DNA from: Pelomonas sp051857475
GTDB lineage: Bacteria > Pseudomonadota > Gammaproteobacteria > Burkholderiales > Burkholderiaceae_C
Assembly (NCBI RefSeq): GCF_051857475.1
Contig: NZ_JBPZGZ010000003.1
Coordinates: 496,001-560,000 of the forward strand
Direction: 5' to 3'
DNA: 64,000 bases
Under the pieces are notes generated by a model. That model made no database searches, was not told the DNA's origin, and saw nothing but the letters and a program-made list of their open reading frames with translations. A program made the position numbers and the translations under genes. Of this stretch, positions 9,174-19,416 are shown piece by piece (the stretch's first letter is position 1; each line of letters begins with the position of its first letter).

Positions 9174-10049
9174 ATGAGTTTATCGCCCGCCCCTCTTGGA
9201 GACGCCGCCACGGTCGGCGCCGTCGGGCCGGGCCCTGCACTGGCGGTGGCCAGCGTGCTGGCCTTGCTGGGCTATATCTGGGTCGGCCTGTTGCGTTCGC
9301 GCGCGGGCGATGCCGATGCGGCCGTGCGCCGGCCGCTGCGCTCCGTGCCGCCCATGGCCCTGGCCTGGACGGCCCAGTTCGTCGCCCTCTATATAGATAT
9401 CAGTGGCTACGGCCTGGCCGAGCCCGGCGCGCGCTTCGGCTTCGCGCCGGCCCTGTCGATGACGGCCTGGCTGGTGCTGACGGTCTATCTGGTTGAAAGC
9501 CGCTTCCTGCCCCTGCACAGCGTGCGCCGCGTGCTGGCCTGGCTGGCAGCGGCGGCCGTGTTGCTGGCCTGGGGCTTTCCGGGTGAGAGCCGGCCGACGG
9601 CCGCCTCGCCCTGGGCGCCGCTGCACTGGGTGCTGGGCCTGGCGTCCTACGGGCTGTTCGGCGTCGCAGTGCTGCATGCGGCGCTGATGAACCGCGCCGA
9701 GTCGCAGTTGCGCCGCAAACAGTCGACGCCAGCGGGCCTGCCGCTGCTGCGACTTGAGCGGCTGACCTTCCAGTTCGTCGCCGCCGGCGTCGGCGTGCTG
9801 TCCCTGGCCATCCTGCTCGGTTGGTGGTTCACGCCGCACTGGCGCTGGGACCACAAAAATCTGCTGGCGGTGCTGGGCTGGCTGGTGCTGACCGGCCTGT
9901 TGGTCGGTCGGCGCATCTACGGCTGGCGCGGCAGGCGCGCGACGCGCTGGCTGTACGCCGGCGCGGCCCTGCTGCTGCTGTCCTATGCCGGTTCGCGCTT
10001 CGTGCTCGAGGTCATCCTGCAGCGCGGTGCCAGCGGAGGTGGGGCATGA
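9174..10049 (+). CDS. CcsA/YpjD-like cytochrome c assembly membrane protein
   Basis: This 291-residue integral membrane protein has about eight hydrophobic helices. It belongs to the CcmC/CcsA superfamily short form often called YpjD: the segment PLHWVLGLASYGLFGVAVLHA with histidines on helix faces, then the tryptophan-rich piece WWFTPHWRWDHKNLLAVLGW near residues 220-240. Members are thought to handle haem or cytochrome c maturation, but this short form is uncharacterised. It is always found next to ffh in Burkholderiales as far as I recall. Its stop overlaps the next start as ATGA, so it heads the pilSR operon. Confidence 0.88.
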   Translation: MSLSPAPLGDAATVGAVGPGPALAVASVLALLGYIWVGLLRSRAGDADAAVRRPLRSVPPMALAWTAQFVALYIDISGYGLAEPGARFGFAPALSMTAWLVLTVYLVESRFLPLHSVRRVLAWLAAAAVLLAWGFPGESRPTAASPWAPLHWVLGLASYGLFGVAVLHAALMNRAESQLRRKQSTPAGLPLLRLERLTFQFVAAGVGVLSLAILLGWWFTPHWRWDHKNLLAVLGWLVLTGLLVGRRIYGWRGRRATRWLYAGAALLLLSYAGSRFVLEVILQRGASGGGA

Positions 10050-10288
10050 AATACCTGTTGCTGCTGATCGGCCTGGGCGTGCTCTTCTTCGTGCTGGGTG
10101 CCCGACGGGGGCGTCCGAGCGAGCCCGAGGCACGCAAGCCCCAGCAGCCCGCCGCGCCACAGGCCATGCTGAGCTGCGCTGAATGCGGCATGCATCTGCC
10201 GGCCGACGAGGCCCTGCCGGGCAAGGGCGGCGTGTTCTGCAGCGCCGCGCATCGCAGCAGTTTCGAGGCCCGCGGGGGCCAGGCCTGA
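10046..10288 (+). CDS. PP0621-type small membrane-anchored zinc-ribbon-like protein
   Basis: This 80-residue protein consists of one N-terminal membrane helix (MKYLLLLIGLGVLFFVLGARR), a Pro/Glu/Lys-rich linker and a C-terminal motif LSCAECGMHLP ... FCSAAH. The cysteines and histidine look like a treble-clef or zinc-ribbon metal site of the PP0621/MYM kind. It overlaps the CcsA-like gene by 4 bp and lies 2 bp before pilS. This conserved position suggests a membrane protein co-made with the PilS sensor, but its role is unknown. Confidence 0.85.
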   Translation: MKYLLLLIGLGVLFFVLGARRGRPSEPEARKPQQPAAPQAMLSCAECGMHLPADEALPGKGGVFCSAAHRSSFEARGGQA

Positions 10289-10290
10289 AG

Positions 10291-11955
10291 GTGGCCGTCG
10301 CGGGAAGCTGGTTCGTCGAGCAGCCGTCGGCGGAGCCGCCAGCCGAGGCCAGCGCCTCGTTCGACCGCCTTTACCGCGCCTTCCTGTCGGCGCGGGCAGC
10401 GCTGGGCCTGGCCCTGGTGGCCGCCCAACTGATCTCCGCCATCCTGGGCACGACGCCCGCGCGCTCGACGCTGGCCTTGAGCGTCTCCTATGCCCTGGCG
10501 GCGCTGGCGCTCTGGCTGCTGCCGCAGTTGCGGCGCGGTGCGTCCGCGCGCAGCCTGGCGCGCATCAGCAGCCCGCATTGGTGGAGCGCCATCGGCGTCG
10601 ACCTGCTGCTGTTTGGCGTGCTGCATGCCCTGGACCCGAGCGGTGTGAACTACGGCGCCCTCTTTGTGATGCCAGTGCTGATGGCCGCCGTGCTCAGCCC
10701 GCGTCTGCTGGCGCTGGCGACCGCCGCCATGGCCACGCTGGGCTTGCTGGGCGCCGCGGGCTGGTCCTGGCTGGCGGGCCTGGACGTGGGCCTCAAGACG
10801 ACCCAGGCCGGCCTGGTCGGCAGCGGCTTGTTCGCCGTCAGCTTGCTGGCCGGCGAGCTCAGCGCCCGCCTGGCTCGTGAGGAGAAGGCGGCGCGCGGCA
10901 GCCTGGCGTTGGCGCGCCAGCAGGAGCAGTTGAACCGCCTCGTCATCGACGAGATGCAGGAGGGCGTGCTCGTCGTCGACCGGCGCGGCCGCGTGCGGGC
11001 GATGAACCCGGCGGCGCATGCTTTGCTCGGCGCGGCCGATGGCGAACTCAGCTGGCAGCTGCGCGGCCGCGTCGACTGGCAGCCGCTGGTCCAGGCGCTG
11101 GAGCAGGCCTATGCGGGCGGTGCCGGCGCCGAGCTCGATGTGACCCTGGCCCTGGACAACGGCGCCACGCGCAGCTTGCGGCTGCGGCTGCGTTTCACGC
11201 GCCAGCGCGAGGGCAGCGAGGAGCTGTGCGTGCTCTTCGTCGAAGACAACCGCGAGCTGCTGGCGCGCACCCGCCAGGAGAAGCTGGCTGCCATGGGCCG
11301 GGTGTCGGCGGGCATTGCGCACGAGATCCGCAACCCGCTTGCCGCCATCGCCCAGGCGAATGCGCTGATCGCCGAGGACGTGGCCGGCATGCGGGCCGAG
11401 CAGTTGACGCGCATGGTGGCCTCCAATGTGCAAAGGCTCAAGCGCCTGGTGGACGATGTCAGCGAGCTGGCGCCCGGTGTGCAGCCCGACACCCAGGCCC
11501 TGGACGTCGGCGCCATCGTGCAGCAGACCTGCAGCGAGTGGACCCGGGTCAACGATGTGCGGCCGGGTGAGCACAGCCGCTTCAGGCTGCAGATCGCCGA
11601 GGCGGGGCTGCTGGGTCTCTTTGACGCCGAGCATCTGCGCCGCGTTCTCGTCAATCTGCTGGACAACGCCCACCGACATGCCGAGCCGGGCGCCGGGGCC
11701 ATTGGCGTCGCGCTGGACCGCGACGGCGAGGCGCTCAATCTGGTCGTGCGCAGTGCTGGGCCGCCGGTGCCGCCCGAGATCGAGCGCCATCTCTTCGAGC
11801 CTTTCTTCTCGACGCGCAGCCGCGGTTCAGGCCTGGGCCTCTATATTTGCCGCGAGCTGTGTGAGCGCCATGGTGCCCACATCGACTACCGCCGCGCCGC
11901 CCACGTGGCGGCCAACGAGTTCTGCGTGCGCCTGCGTACGCCTCCATCCGCATGA
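10291..11955 (+). CDS. pilS: Sensor histidine kinase PilS
   Basis: PilS phosphorylates PilR to control pilin (pilA) transcription with sigma-54. The 554-residue protein starts at GTG 10291 and has about six membrane helices in the first 190 residues. A PAS-like segment follows (LVIDEMQEGVLVVDRRGRVRAMNPAA). The dimerisation/phosphoacceptor box GIAHEIRNPLAA carries His344, followed by a HATPase domain with N-box LVNLLDNAHRHAE and the ATP-lid glycine motif RGSGLGLYICREL. It overlaps pilR by ATGA. The partner gene and domain order make the symbol secure, although the signal sensed is unknown here. Confidence 0.93.
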   Translation: MAVAGSWFVEQPSAEPPAEASASFDRLYRAFLSARAALGLALVAAQLISAILGTTPARSTLALSVSYALAALALWLLPQLRRGASARSLARISSPHWWSAIGVDLLLFGVLHALDPSGVNYGALFVMPVLMAAVLSPRLLALATAAMATLGLLGAAGWSWLAGLDVGLKTTQAGLVGSGLFAVSLLAGELSARLAREEKAARGSLALARQQEQLNRLVIDEMQEGVLVVDRRGRVRAMNPAAHALLGAADGELSWQLRGRVDWQPLVQALEQAYAGGAGAELDVTLALDNGATRSLRLRLRFTRQREGSEELCVLFVEDNRELLARTRQEKLAAMGRVSAGIAHEIRNPLAAIAQANALIAEDVAGMRAEQLTRMVASNVQRLKRLVDDVSELAPGVQPDTQALDVGAIVQQTCSEWTRVNDVRPGEHSRFRLQIAEAGLLGLFDAEHLRRVLVNLLDNAHRHAEPGAGAIGVALDRDGEALNLVVRSAGPPVPPEIERHLFEPFFSTRSRGSGLGLYICRELCERHGAHIDYRRAAHVAANEFCVRLRTPPSA

Positions 11956-13400
11956 GTACAACGCCTGCTCGCCTGTTGGTCGTCGACGACGAACCCGACC
12001 TGCGCACGCTCTATGAGCTGACCCTGCTGCGCGAGGGCTATGAGATCGACAGCGCCGGTTCGGTGTCCGAGGCTCTGGAGCATCTGCAGGCCGAGACCTA
12101 CAGCGCCGTCATCACCGACATGAAGCTGCCCGACGGTTCGGGCCTGGCCCTGCTGCGCTGGCTGGAGCAGGCGGGGCGCACGGAAAAGGCCATCGTCATC
12201 ACCGCTTTCGGTTCGGCAGAGAACGCGGTCGAGGCGCTGAAGGCGGGGGCCTTCGACTATCTGACCAAGCCGGTGGACCTGCGTCAGTTCCGCCTGGTCG
12301 TCGGTTCGGCCCTGGGCCGCGTGCTGCCCGAGCCCATCCCCGTGGCCGAGGCGCCTGCGCCCGCCGCCGGACCCGCAACCGCGCTGCGCCTGGTGGGCGA
12401 GTCGACGGCCATCCGTGCAGTGCGGGCCCTGATCGACAAGGTCGCGCGCAGCATGGCGCCGGTGCTGGTGCAGGGTGAGTCCGGCACCGGCAAGGAGCTG
12501 GTCGCAAGGGCCATCCACGACCATGGCGTGCGGGCCGAGCATCGCTTCGTCGCTGTCAACTGCGGCGCCATTCCAGAGAACCTGCTGGAGGCTGAGTTCT
12601 TCGGCTACCGCAAGGGCGCCTTCACCGGCGCCAACGAGGACCGCGAGGGCTTCTTCCAGGTCGCCGATGGCGGCACGCTATTCCTTGACGAGATCGGCGA
12701 TCTGCCCCTGGCCATGCAGAGCAAGCTGCTGCGCGTCATCCAGGAGCGCTCGGTGCGGCCGGTGGGTGCCACGGCGGAGAGCCCCATCAATGTGCGCATC
12801 CTCAGCGCGACGCACAAGGACCTGTCCGCCGAAGTCGCGGCCGGGCGCTTCCGCCAGGACTTGTTCTACCGCCTTAACGTCATCCAGATCCGCGTGCCGC
12901 CGCTGCGCGAACGGCTGGGGGATCTGGGCCTCATCAGCACGCGGGTGCTGACCCGCATCGCCCAGGATGCTGGTGTGTCACCCGCGCCCCGGCTGACAGC
13001 AGGCGCGCTGCAGACCTTGTCGCGCTATGCCTTCCCCGGCAATGTGCGTGAGCTGGAGAACTTGTTGCACCGCGCGCTGGCCCTGGCGGGCGGCGAGTGG
13101 ATCGATGCCGATGATCTGGGTCTACCCGACACGCTGCTGGACGAGGGGCGCAACGAGTCGCAGTTCAGCGCGCTGGACGTGCCCGTCGAGGCGGTGCCGG
13201 TGGCCGAGGGTGTGTCCCTGCCCGAGGAACTGCCATCGGACCTCGCGCGTTATCTCGACGAGGTCGAGCGGGCCATCCTGCTGCGCGCGCTGGAGTTGCA
13301 CCGCTTCAATCGAACGGCGGCGGCGGCCAGCCTGGGTCTGTCGCTGCGCCAGATCCGCTATCGCATGGCGCGGCTGGCGATCTCGGCCGGTGACAGTTGA
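11952..13400 (+). CDS. pilR: Sigma-54-dependent response regulator PilR
   Basis: This 482-residue NtrC-family activator has three parts. The receiver domain (VVDDEPDLRTLYE; phosphoacceptor Asp in ITDMKLPDGSG) comes first. The AAA+ domain has Walker A GESGTGKELVARA and an intact GAFTGA loop (KGAFTGANEDREG), required to contact sigma-54. The C-terminal Fis-type helix-turn-helix is ALELHRFNRTAAAASLGLSLRQIRYR. It is the partner of PilS and the expected regulator of type IV pilin genes, which are outside this window. It is the last gene of the operon; a structured repeat (13421-13538) begins 20 bp after its stop. Confidence 0.95.
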   Translation: MSTTPARLLVVDDEPDLRTLYELTLLREGYEIDSAGSVSEALEHLQAETYSAVITDMKLPDGSGLALLRWLEQAGRTEKAIVITAFGSAENAVEALKAGAFDYLTKPVDLRQFRLVVGSALGRVLPEPIPVAEAPAPAAGPATALRLVGESTAIRAVRALIDKVARSMAPVLVQGESGTGKELVARAIHDHGVRAEHRFVAVNCGAIPENLLEAEFFGYRKGAFTGANEDREGFFQVADGGTLFLDEIGDLPLAMQSKLLRVIQERSVRPVGATAESPINVRILSATHKDLSAEVAAGRFRQDLFYRLNVIQIRVPPLRERLGDLGLISTRVLTRIAQDAGVSPAPRLTAGALQTLSRYAFPGNVRELENLLHRALALAGGEWIDADDLGLPDTLLDEGRNESQFSALDVPVEAVPVAEGVSLPEELPSDLARYLDEVERAILLRALELHRFNRTAAAASLGLSLRQIRYRMARLAISAGDS

Positions 13401-13420
13401 CCCCTCGTCCAGTCTCGCGG

Positions 13421-13538
13421 CGCTGAACGCGCGCGAGCCTGGCCGGTCCCCCGAGGGGGCGGCGATGCCAGCGGCGTTGAGCCGCTAGCACATCGCCCAA
13501 GGCGGGCCGGCTAGGGAGCGGCCCGGCGCTCGGCCCGC
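13421..13538 (+). repeat. Dispersed 3'-UTR structured element, copy 1
   Basis: This is an imperfect copy of the sequence found inverted at 29510-29624. It holds three dyads in order. The first is GTCCCC-CGA-GGGGGC (13446-13460). The second is a nested stem: outer GGCGATG/CATCGCC (13461-13467 with 13491-13497), inner CCAGCGGC/GCCGCTAG around loop GTTGA. The third is a GGGCCG/CGGCCC stem (13504-13524). It lies 20 bp after the pilR stop, in the sense direction. Comparison with copy 2 shows paired substitutions that preserve the stems. It may act as a terminator or RNA-stability element. Confidence 0.82.
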
Positions 13539-13761
13539 AATTCATATGAATCAAGCCCTCGGGATTTGCCCTGCTTGAATACCTGGCGGCGCGTTTCGCG
13601 CAGCCTGCCGATGCATCGCAAACGCTGCATCGGCGCGGCCTCGCGAGCAGTTTCGGCCCGCATCCTCAATGCCGACGCGGGTTGCTCGCGCTGAGTGCCG
13701 TATTGATCGGGGAAAGACGCTTGACTCCTCAGTTTTGAGGAAAAGGGTGACCCGGGGTTTC
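13539..13761. other. Gene-free spacer upstream of the nrd promoter
   Basis: No supported gene is present in this part of the 640 bp gap between pilR and nrdA. It contains an 8-bp dyad CCGATGCA/TGCATCGG (13608-13615 with 13626-13633) and a small CCTCA/TGAGG hairpin near 13728-13741. In many relatives an ampD gene occupies this gap; I find no ampD remnant here. Confidence 0.5.
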
Positions 13762-13810
13762 ACACTATCCCTAGTGGCTTGAGGGGGGAGGGTGCCACAT
13801 ATATAGTGGT
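13762..13810 (+). promoter_or_regulatory. Two NrdR-like boxes overlapping the nrdA promoter
   Basis: Box 1 is ACACTATCCCTAGTGG (13762-13777) and box 2 is CCACATATATAGTGGT (13795-13810). Both fit the palindromic NrdR box (consensus ACACTATATATAGTGT type), and they are 33 bp apart start to start, about three helical turns, as is usual for NrdR pairs. A sigma-70 promoter with -35 TTGAGG (13779-13784), a 17 bp spacer and -10 TATAGT (13802-13807) lies between and inside box 2. NrdR binding should therefore repress nrdA. The boxes are seen in the sequence; the regulator itself is not in this window. Confidence 0.85.
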
Positions 13811-14042
13811 CTCTCGTGCTATCCTGCTGACCCAGTCGACCCCCCATGACCATCTTCCTGGACGCGCTGTTTGCCGAGGCCCGTGGCCCGCAGCAACACA
13901 CCAGGGAGACGTGCCGCCAAGCCGGCCACGTCATGGATCGGCAGGGACGAAACACCTCTTTAGAAGCCCCCCACGATGCGAAGGCCCGCCCCCGGGTGGA
14001 AGCCGCGCATCGTTTTGCAGTTTTTCGATAAAGGATTCCCTC

Positions 14043-16946
<2,904 letters not shown>

Positions 16947-16954
16947 TCGAAGCG

Positions 16955-16988
16955 GCAGTGCGAACTTGTATAGACAAGTTCGCACTGC
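16955..16988. promoter_or_regulatory. 15-bp hairpin between nrdA and nrdB
   Basis: A perfect 15-bp stem, GCAGTGCGAACTTGT / ACAAGTTCGCACTGC, closes a 4-base loop ATAG. It starts 8 bp after the nrdA stop. Only GTGTTTTCG follows, so it is a weak intrinsic terminator at best. It may lower nrdB readthrough or stabilise the nrdA message end. Confidence 0.85.
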
Positions 16989-17103
16989 GTGTTTTCGATG
17001 TCGTCGCGCAACAAACTTTGCGCGAATGATGCAAATAGCAGTTGCTGGTTCTTGTTGATTTGCACAAGCACTGCGGATAATTCGAAGTGATAGGAAGCAC
17101 ACC

Positions 17104-18276
17104 ATGCTGGATTGGGACGAAGACCTGAAGTCCACTGATACCCCCACCGCGAAACCTCTCGCGGCCATGCCTTCGGCGACGCACGCTTCGGCGTCTCTGC
17201 GCGAAGCATCCAGCGTCTCGATGCCCTCTCCCCAACTGTCCGGTGAGTCCACGACGGCACGTCGTGTGAAGGCCGCTGACAAGCGCATCATCAACGGCCA
17301 GACCGACGTCAATCAGCTGGTGCCGTTCAAGTACAAGTGGGCCTGGGAGAAGTACCTCGCCACCTGCGCCAATCACTGGATGCCGCAGGAAGTGAACATG
17401 AGCCGCGACATCGCGCTCTGGAAGGACCCCAACGGCCTGACCGAAGACGAGCGTCGCATCATCAAGCGCAACCTCGGCTTCTTTGTCACCGCCGACTCGC
17501 TGGCCGCCAACAACATCGTGCTGGGTACCTACCGCCACATCACGGCGCCCGAGGCTCGCCAGTTCCTGCTGCGTCAGGCCTTTGAAGAAGCCATCCACAC
17601 CCACGCCTATCAATACATCGTTGAAAGCCTGGGCCTGGATGAGAGCGAGATCTTCAACGCCTACAACGAAGTTCAATCCATCCGTGACAAGGACGAGTTC
17701 CTGATCCCCTTCATCGGCGCGATCATGGACCCGAACTTCAACACCGGCACGCCCGAGAACGACCAGACCCTGCTGAAGAGTCTGATCGTCTTCGCCTGCC
17801 TGATGGAAGGCATGTTCTTCTACGTCGGCTTCACGCAGATCCTGGCCATGGGCCGCCAGAACAAGATGACCGGTGCTGCCGAGCAGTACCAGTACATCCT
17901 GCGCGACGAGTCCATGCACTGCAATTTCGGCATCGACCTGATCAACCAGATCAAGTTGGAGAACCCGCACCTGTGGACGGCCGAGTTCAAGGCCGAGATC
18001 AAGGCGCTGTTCCTGAAGGCCGTCGAGCTCGAATACCGCTACGCCGAGGACACCATGCCGCGCGGCGTGCTGGGCCTCAACGCTTCCATGTTCAAGGGCT
18101 ATCTGCGCTTCATCGCCAACCGCCGTGCGGTGCAGATCGGCCTCGAAGCCCTGTTCCCGAACGAAGAAAACCCCTTCCCCTGGATGTCCGAGATGATCGA
18201 CTTGAAGAAGGAACGCAACTTCTTCGAGACGCGCGTCATCGAATATCAATCGGGCGGGGCCCTGAGCTGGGACTGA
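17104..18276 (+). CDS. nrdB: Class Ia ribonucleotide reductase small (radical) subunit
   Basis: NrdB houses the di-iron tyrosyl radical that starts NrdA catalysis. The 390-residue protein begins MLDWDEDL. It has a variable Ser/Thr/Ala-rich N-terminal stretch of about 55 residues, then the ferritin-like core. Visible features are the ligand region FEEAIHTHAYQYI with the likely radical Tyr169, CLMEGMFFYVGF, RDESMHCNFGIDLI, and the C-terminal tail ending GALSWD, which docks to NrdA. It is 157 bp downstream of nrdA. Whether it has its own promoter is open: a GATAAT -10-like hexamer lies about 35 bp upstream but its -35 is poor. Confidence 0.96.
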   Translation: MLDWDEDLKSTDTPTAKPLAAMPSATHASASLREASSVSMPSPQLSGESTTARRVKAADKRIINGQTDVNQLVPFKYKWAWEKYLATCANHWMPQEVNMSRDIALWKDPNGLTEDERRIIKRNLGFFVTADSLAANNIVLGTYRHITAPEARQFLLRQAFEEAIHTHAYQYIVESLGLDESEIFNAYNEVQSIRDKDEFLIPFIGAIMDPNFNTGTPENDQTLLKSLIVFACLMEGMFFYVGFTQILAMGRQNKMTGAAEQYQYILRDESMHCNFGIDLINQIKLENPHLWTAEFKAEIKALFLKAVELEYRYAEDTMPRGVLGLNASMFKGYLRFIANRRAVQIGLEALFPNEENPFPWMSEMIDLKKERNFFETRVIEYQSGGALSWD

Positions 18277-18371
18277 ACCCCAGCCGCAACCCGATCAAGA
18301 CCTGGCCAATGCAGTCACCGAGCGAAACCCGCATCAACACCCTCGAGGTGGCGGGGCTGCATGGCGATCCC

Positions 18372-18446
18372 ATTCACCGTACCGAGGCGTTCCTCCTGAG
18401 CGACTCTCGGACGGTGAATAGCCGTATCTGCACGGACCGGTCCGTG
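18372..18446. promoter_or_regulatory. Two dyads upstream of the histone-like gene
   Basis: A 14-bp imperfect inverted repeat (ATTCACCGTACCGAG at 18372-18386 with CTCGGACGGTGAAT at 18406-18419, one base unpaired) is followed by a perfect 16-bp palindrome CACGGACCGGTCCGTG (18431-18446). They lie 96-179 bp after the nrdB stop and 38-113 bp before the next start. The first could be an nrdB terminator-like hairpin; the second looks like a dimeric operator. Confidence 0.7.
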
Positions 18447-18484
18447 TGGGACGGCGTCTTTTCCACTTGATCAAGGAGAAAACC

Positions 18485-19072
18485 ATGGCAACTGCAAAGA
18501 CCCCGGCTAAGGCCGCACCGAAGAAGGCCGCCGCCAAGAAGGCTGCCCCGGCGAAGAAGGCCGCTCCGGCCAAGAAGGCCGCGCCGGCGAAGAAGGCCGC
18601 TCCGGCCAAGAAGACGCCGGCGAAGAAGGCTGCTCCGGCGAAGAAGGCCGCTCCGGCGAAGAAGGCCGCTCCGGCCAAGAAGGCCGCTCCGGCGAAGAAG
18701 GCTGCTCCGGCGAAGAAGGCCGCTCCGGCCAAGAAGGCCGCCCCGGCGAAGAAGGCCGCTCCGGCCAAGAAGGCTGCTCCGGCGAAGAAGGCCGCTCCGG
18801 CCAAGAAGGCTGCTCCGGCCAAGAAGGCCGCTCCGGCCAAGAAGGCTGCTCCGGCCAAGAAGGCTGCTGCGCCCAAGAAGGCTGCTGCGCCCAAGAAGGC
18901 TGCCGCCAAGCCCGCCGCGAAGCCTGCTGCCAAGAAGGCCGCTGCTCCGAAGAAGGCTGCCGCCAAGCCTGCCCCTGCTGCCAAGCCTGCCGCTGCTGCG
19001 CCCGCTCCTGCCGCCAAGACGGCTCTGAGCCCGCAAGCTGCCTGGCCCTTCCCGACCGGCAACAAGCCCTAA
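18485..19072 (+). CDS. Histone H1-like nucleoid protein with PAKKA repeats
   Basis: This 195-residue protein is made almost wholly of Lys, Ala and Pro. A short start MATAKTPAKAAPKK is followed by about 18-20 near-perfect pentads of the KKAAP/PAKKA type. An Ala/Pro/Lys tail (AAAKPAAKPAAKK) and a distinct C-terminus LSPQAAWPFPTGNKP close the protein. Such proteins resemble the eukaryotic H1 C-terminal tail and bind DNA non-specifically in Burkholderiales. A strong AAGGAG ribosome site precedes the ATG, fitting high expression. The terminator at 19135 ends its transcript. Repeat number is expected to vary between strains. Confidence 0.93.
   Translation: MATAKTPAKAAPKKAAAKKAAPAKKAAPAKKAAPAKKAAPAKKTPAKKAAPAKKAAPAKKAAPAKKAAPAKKAAPAKKAAPAKKAAPAKKAAPAKKAAPAKKAAPAKKAAPAKKAAPAKKAAPAKKAAAPKKAAAPKKAAAKPAAKPAAKKAAAPKKAAAKPAPAAKPAAAAPAPAAKTALSPQAAWPFPTGNKP
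18535..18870 (+). repeat. 15-bp coding tandem repeat (variable-number type)
   Basis: Inside the histone-like gene, units of the form GCTCCGGC(G/C)AAGAAGGC(C/T) repeat with a 15 bp period about 18-20 times. Synonymous changes are shuffled among neighbouring units, the pattern left by unequal exchange or slippage. The period keeps the frame, so copy-number change alters protein length only. Confidence 0.88.
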
Positions 19073-19134
19073 TCAGGCGATACGCTGACTCACCGCCGGG
19101 TGGTTCATCCACCCGGATCCCGGTGATCCAGTCC

Positions 19135-19168
19135 AACCCGGCCCGAGCAATCGGTGCCGGGTTTTTTA
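19135..19168 (+). terminator. Intrinsic terminator of the histone-like gene
   Basis: The stem AACCCGGC ... GCCGGGTT, extended inside by CCGA-GCAA-TCGG, is followed by a run of six T and then ATT on the plus strand. It is 63 bp after the stop codon and is preceded by a second small hairpin (CCGGGTGG/CCACCCGG). Confidence 0.9.
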
Positions 19169-19170
19169 TT

Positions 19171-19416
19171 GGGCCTCATGTCGGGGCGCGGATGCATCCG
19201 CTGACAGCTGATGCGGGCGATGCGTCGTGGTCCTACAGGAGCTCCGCGGAACGTGGCCTAGAGTCTTCTTGGGCGCAGACTCCTTGCCTCTCTCCTCGCA
19301 GCACGACAGCGCGTGCCGTCCAGACGCTTGACGTCGGATCCATCGCTCAAGTCTCGGGGACTCGCACGGTCTCTGCGCCTTTCCCCTGGCGGGTTGCGTA
19401 GCGCCCGTGCCCGCTT
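19171..19416. other. Gene-free 246-bp stretch with RNA-like dyads
   Basis: No convincing reading frame is present. On the minus strand, directly after the DUF3426 gene, GGCGCAGA (19379-19372) can pair with TCTGCGCC (19279-19272). That encloses about 90 bases with two inner hairpins (GACG-TCAAG-CGTC and GCACG-CGCTGT-CGTGC). A block GCAACCCGCCAGGGGAAA lies just before it. This may be a structured RNA or 3' region; I cannot name a family. Confidence 0.35.

Noticed and set aside
13846..14031. 61-codon upstream open frame in the nrdA leader (MTIFLDALF...)
   Set aside because: No ribosome site precedes the ATG (only GACCCCCC), and the product has no recognisable feature. It may be chance, although its stop is close to the nrdA start.
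19240..19400. 6S RNA, tmRNA or complete glycine riboswitch
   Set aside because: The GGCAAAAGGAC-type riboswitch block and second aptamer are missing, the 6S double-strand bubble pattern is not convincing, and the gene context does not match. Kept only as an unnamed structured zone.
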